Positions 19,946 through 21,812 of a stretch of DNA of 21,812 nt are shown piece by piece. The stretch covers positions 1 through 21,812 of the forward strand of contig QANT01005493.1 in NCBI GenBank assembly GCA_003254885.1. Reading direction: 5' to 3'. The position numbers and the translations under genes were made by a program. This stretch comes from Purshia tridentata. Taxonomy: Eukaryota > Streptophyta > Magnoliopsida > Rosales > Rosaceae. The notes under the pieces are model-generated. The model was not told the DNA's origin. It did not search any database and was given only the letters and a program-made list of their open reading frames with translations. How positions within the stretch are numbered: position 1 is the stretch's first letter; every line of letters begins with the position of its first letter.

Positions 19946-20029
19946 CTACCAAAAGTAATATGTAGTCCCTGCTGGCTTAGCCTTTGAACTTGCGAAGATT
20001 GGGATGCTACAACCACTACTATCAGACAT
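19946..20029 (-). other. Candidate first exon or 27-codon small ORF, unidentified
   Basis: On the minus strand an ATG at 20029 follows a leader-like segment (cacgacttcttcacagag). It opens 27 codons beginning MSDSSGCSIPIFASSKAK, ended by TAG at 19948-19946. A donor-like ttttg|gtaggt overlaps the stop, so it could be a first exon that splices onward. No family is recognised and no downstream exon could be placed. Confidence 0.22.
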
Positions 20030-20269
20030 TGAAGCAATCGTTTTCTAAAGAACCCCAAATGAAATTGTTAAACCTTTTTTCTCTGTGAAGAAGTCGTGTG
20101 TTTTTGTTTTCAAAGATATATCATTACTTACTTCACTGCATTAATTCTAATTTGGGGATGAATTTTTTTTAAAAAATCTTACACTTAGTAATTTAATTTT
20201 AATTTTGTAAGATTTTCAAAAAGGGTAAATAAGTCTTTAAAAAAATTTTTGTGGCAAATAATTATGATA

Positions 20270-20275
20270 TTTATT
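20270..20275 (-). terminator. Candidate polyadenylation signal of the right CNGC gene
   Basis: AATAAA on the minus strand, about 210 bp after the stop codon at 20486. Position is plausible for a plant 3' UTR, but such motifs are common in AT-rich DNA. Confidence 0.25.
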
Positions 20276-20485
20276 TAACAAATTTAACTACTTTAATTGA
20301 CATGAAAAATTCATATCATTGAGGCATAATTTTTGAGGCACCCTATAACTTCCCATCGTGGAATTCCTTATAATGAAAATATCAATCCATGAGAATGTAA
20401 AACAAAAGAAAAAAACAAGCCTCTCAGACTTCATTTAAAATTTCCTTCTGAAATCTCCCTCTATATATGATCAATTGTGTCGCAG

Positions 20486-21373
20486 CTAGGGAGGTGCCAA
20501 CTCTTCAATTGGTGTGCTTAAATTCCACCAAGGTTTAGAGACTATGTTTCTCAAGTCCTTGGCCATGAGAGCAAAGGCTTCCACTTTTGTTTGACATTGG
20601 ACATTTTCTGTCGAGATAGGCAGGTGGGACAAAGAGCAGTTGGGTAATCTGCAGCAACTCAAAAGTTGCTCTCCATAAAAATCACCTTTTTCAAGCCACT
20701 TGATCATCATCATTGATGAGGAACCCGTTTCTGTTTTTCCAGCATTATCAGCATTAGTCTTGTAGGTCCATATAGTGCCATCTATAATAAATAGCATCAA
20801 GCCAAGTGGTTTTCCCTCTCGAACAACATAGCTATTCTCACTGTAGATCACTGGCGTCAGGTACTCGCAGATCTTTTCCAACACTTGCTCGTTTATCTTT
20901 TGTAACATGGGTACCTATATTGATAATAGTTGACATATTCATTGATCATGAATAATTAAGAAGTAATTAAGAAGTAATTAAGAAGACCCATCTTATGTAT
21001 TACTAACTGGGTCATGTTAATTTTTAAAAATTTCACATATATTAATTACCTGCCTTGTCTGTAATTTTTTAATAAAAAGTTTATATATGAGTGAGGAACA
21101 TACTTTCTTTAGTGTATTCATGCAAAGATGGACTACTGTACGATCTTTTTGATACTGGTAAAGAATAGAAAGTTGACCCTTCACATCCACATCCACGTCT
21201 ATGTTTTCTTTCGAGTTCTCTCCTGAGTTTTGTTCCCTAAATAATTCTTCTTTTATATCCAAAGGGAGATTGTGTCTTTCCATCCACGCTTCTAACATTG
21301 GCTTCTTCTTTGTCAACTTTGATTGTAACTCATTAAACTCCTCCGTCTTTGTTACCGCCAACTGGATATATGT
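20486..21373 (-). CDS. Cyclic-nucleotide-gated ion channel (plant CNGC family), last two exons; 5' part beyond the right edge
   Basis: C-terminal cytosolic part of a CNGC. Exon 21373-21104 (gaaacag before, gtatgt after) encodes TYIQLAVTKTEEFNELQSKL, then LEAWMERHNLP, matching the C-linker start (TYLQ...WM..R.LP). The 189-bp intron 20915-21103 is followed by exon 20914-20486, which starts VPMLQKINEQVLEKICEYL, the end of the linker. The cyclic-nucleotide-binding domain follows: NSYVVREGKPLGLMLFIIDG, then the phosphate-cassette motif GDFYGEQLLS (about residues 167-176 of the visible 232) and KVEAFALMAKDL. The protein stops about 25 residues later with WWNLSTPIEELAPP, so the usual IQ/calmodulin-binding tail is missing. 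The linker is unusual in a run of alternating Asp-Val and in lacking the common DLRRDIK stretch. Phase is 0 at both junctions. Expression and function are unknown; it could be a divergent functional channel or an ageing copy. Confidence 0.87.
20953..20985. repeat. Three tandem copies of an 11-bp unit in a CNGC intron
   Basis: taattaagaag repeated three times without change inside the 189-bp intron of the right CNGC gene. Confidence 0.9.
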
Positions 21374-21812
21374 CTGTTTCACAACAATACTCAATAAGAT
21401 TCAATGTAAAATCACTACTTATACAACGAAAAAATAATATATACATCAACATGCTGGTCAAATTAAACATTTTGATTGGCTGTAAATTAAAGATAAACAG
21501 TATATCATAGAAAAGATAAATATAATATATTCATTAAAAAGGATAATTTAAATAATATGAACATATATTAGGGACAAAACTACAAAAATATTTCAAAATG
21601 CTCTCATTCCATCCTACGTACTCGGCCAAATTAATGTCACTATATTTACTTTCTGACCATTTAAAGAATGCATGATCAAACTTCAGGCTCCAATGCAAAT
21701 GATAGCTATGTTTTGTGTAGAAACTAATCTACACATATGAGTATAATTAAATTAACAACTCTCTATTCATCAATTTGGTGGTATTTATCTTTATTTTATT
21801 GAAAGATGTTCC
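21374..21812 (-). other. Intron or upstream sequence of the right CNGC gene
   Basis: Ends at the acceptor gaaacag (AG at 21375-21374) on the minus strand. The preceding family exon, encoding S6 and the GNIQ-type end, is not seen in the remaining bases, so this is best read as intron running off the window. Confidence 0.55.

Overview
This is a plant nuclear window, most likely from a eudicot. It is AT-rich, its genes have short GT-AG introns, and its transposable elements are of typical plant types (MULE, PIF/Harbinger with a separate Myb/SANT-like ORF, Ty3-type solo LTR, Helitron, Tourist-like MITE). The species cannot be told from the sequence. All splice sites and gene models were read by eye, without searches.

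Host genes. Two members of the plant cyclic-nucleotide-gated channel (CNGC) family lie on the minus strand about 17 kb apart. At the right edge (20486-21373) are the last two exons of one copy, encoding the C-linker and cyclic-nucleotide-binding domain. At the left (743-3610) are the first coding exons of a second copy, encoding the N-terminus, S1-S5 and the LPVPQ loop, and continuing off the left edge. They look like neighbouring members of a tandem cluster. A decayed second copy of the first-exon region of the left gene sits at 6205-6321, between 83-bp direct repeats. Between the two genes is a phase-consistent three-exon tail of an unidentified minus-strand gene (7864-9526).

Mobile DNA. 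The centre is a three-level nest, and each level has its own target-site duplication. A long-TIR Mutator-like element (9890-17477, 9-bp duplication) was interrupted by a PIF/Harbinger transposon (10123-17196, CAT duplication). That transposon was then hit inside the last codons of its transposase gene by a 2.82-kb LTR, now solo (11866-14685, perfect TAGAT duplication). Both Harbinger genes (DDE transposase and Myb/SANT-like partner) are broken by stops or frameshifts. To the right lie a 276-bp Helitron, a tRNA-type SINE-like piece and a 444-bp Tourist-like MITE. To the left, two foldback MITEs sit in introns of the CNGC gene.

Repeats. These include a 42-bp minisatellite with a perfect 21-bp inverted repeat (about 7574-7775), an alternating 27/28-bp GC-rich array inside the solo LTR (12551-12738), GA and AT microsatellites, and a long poly-T run holding one N. 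No novel defence or other undescribed system is evident. The best-supported points of interest are the dated transposon nest and the divergent CNGC cluster.
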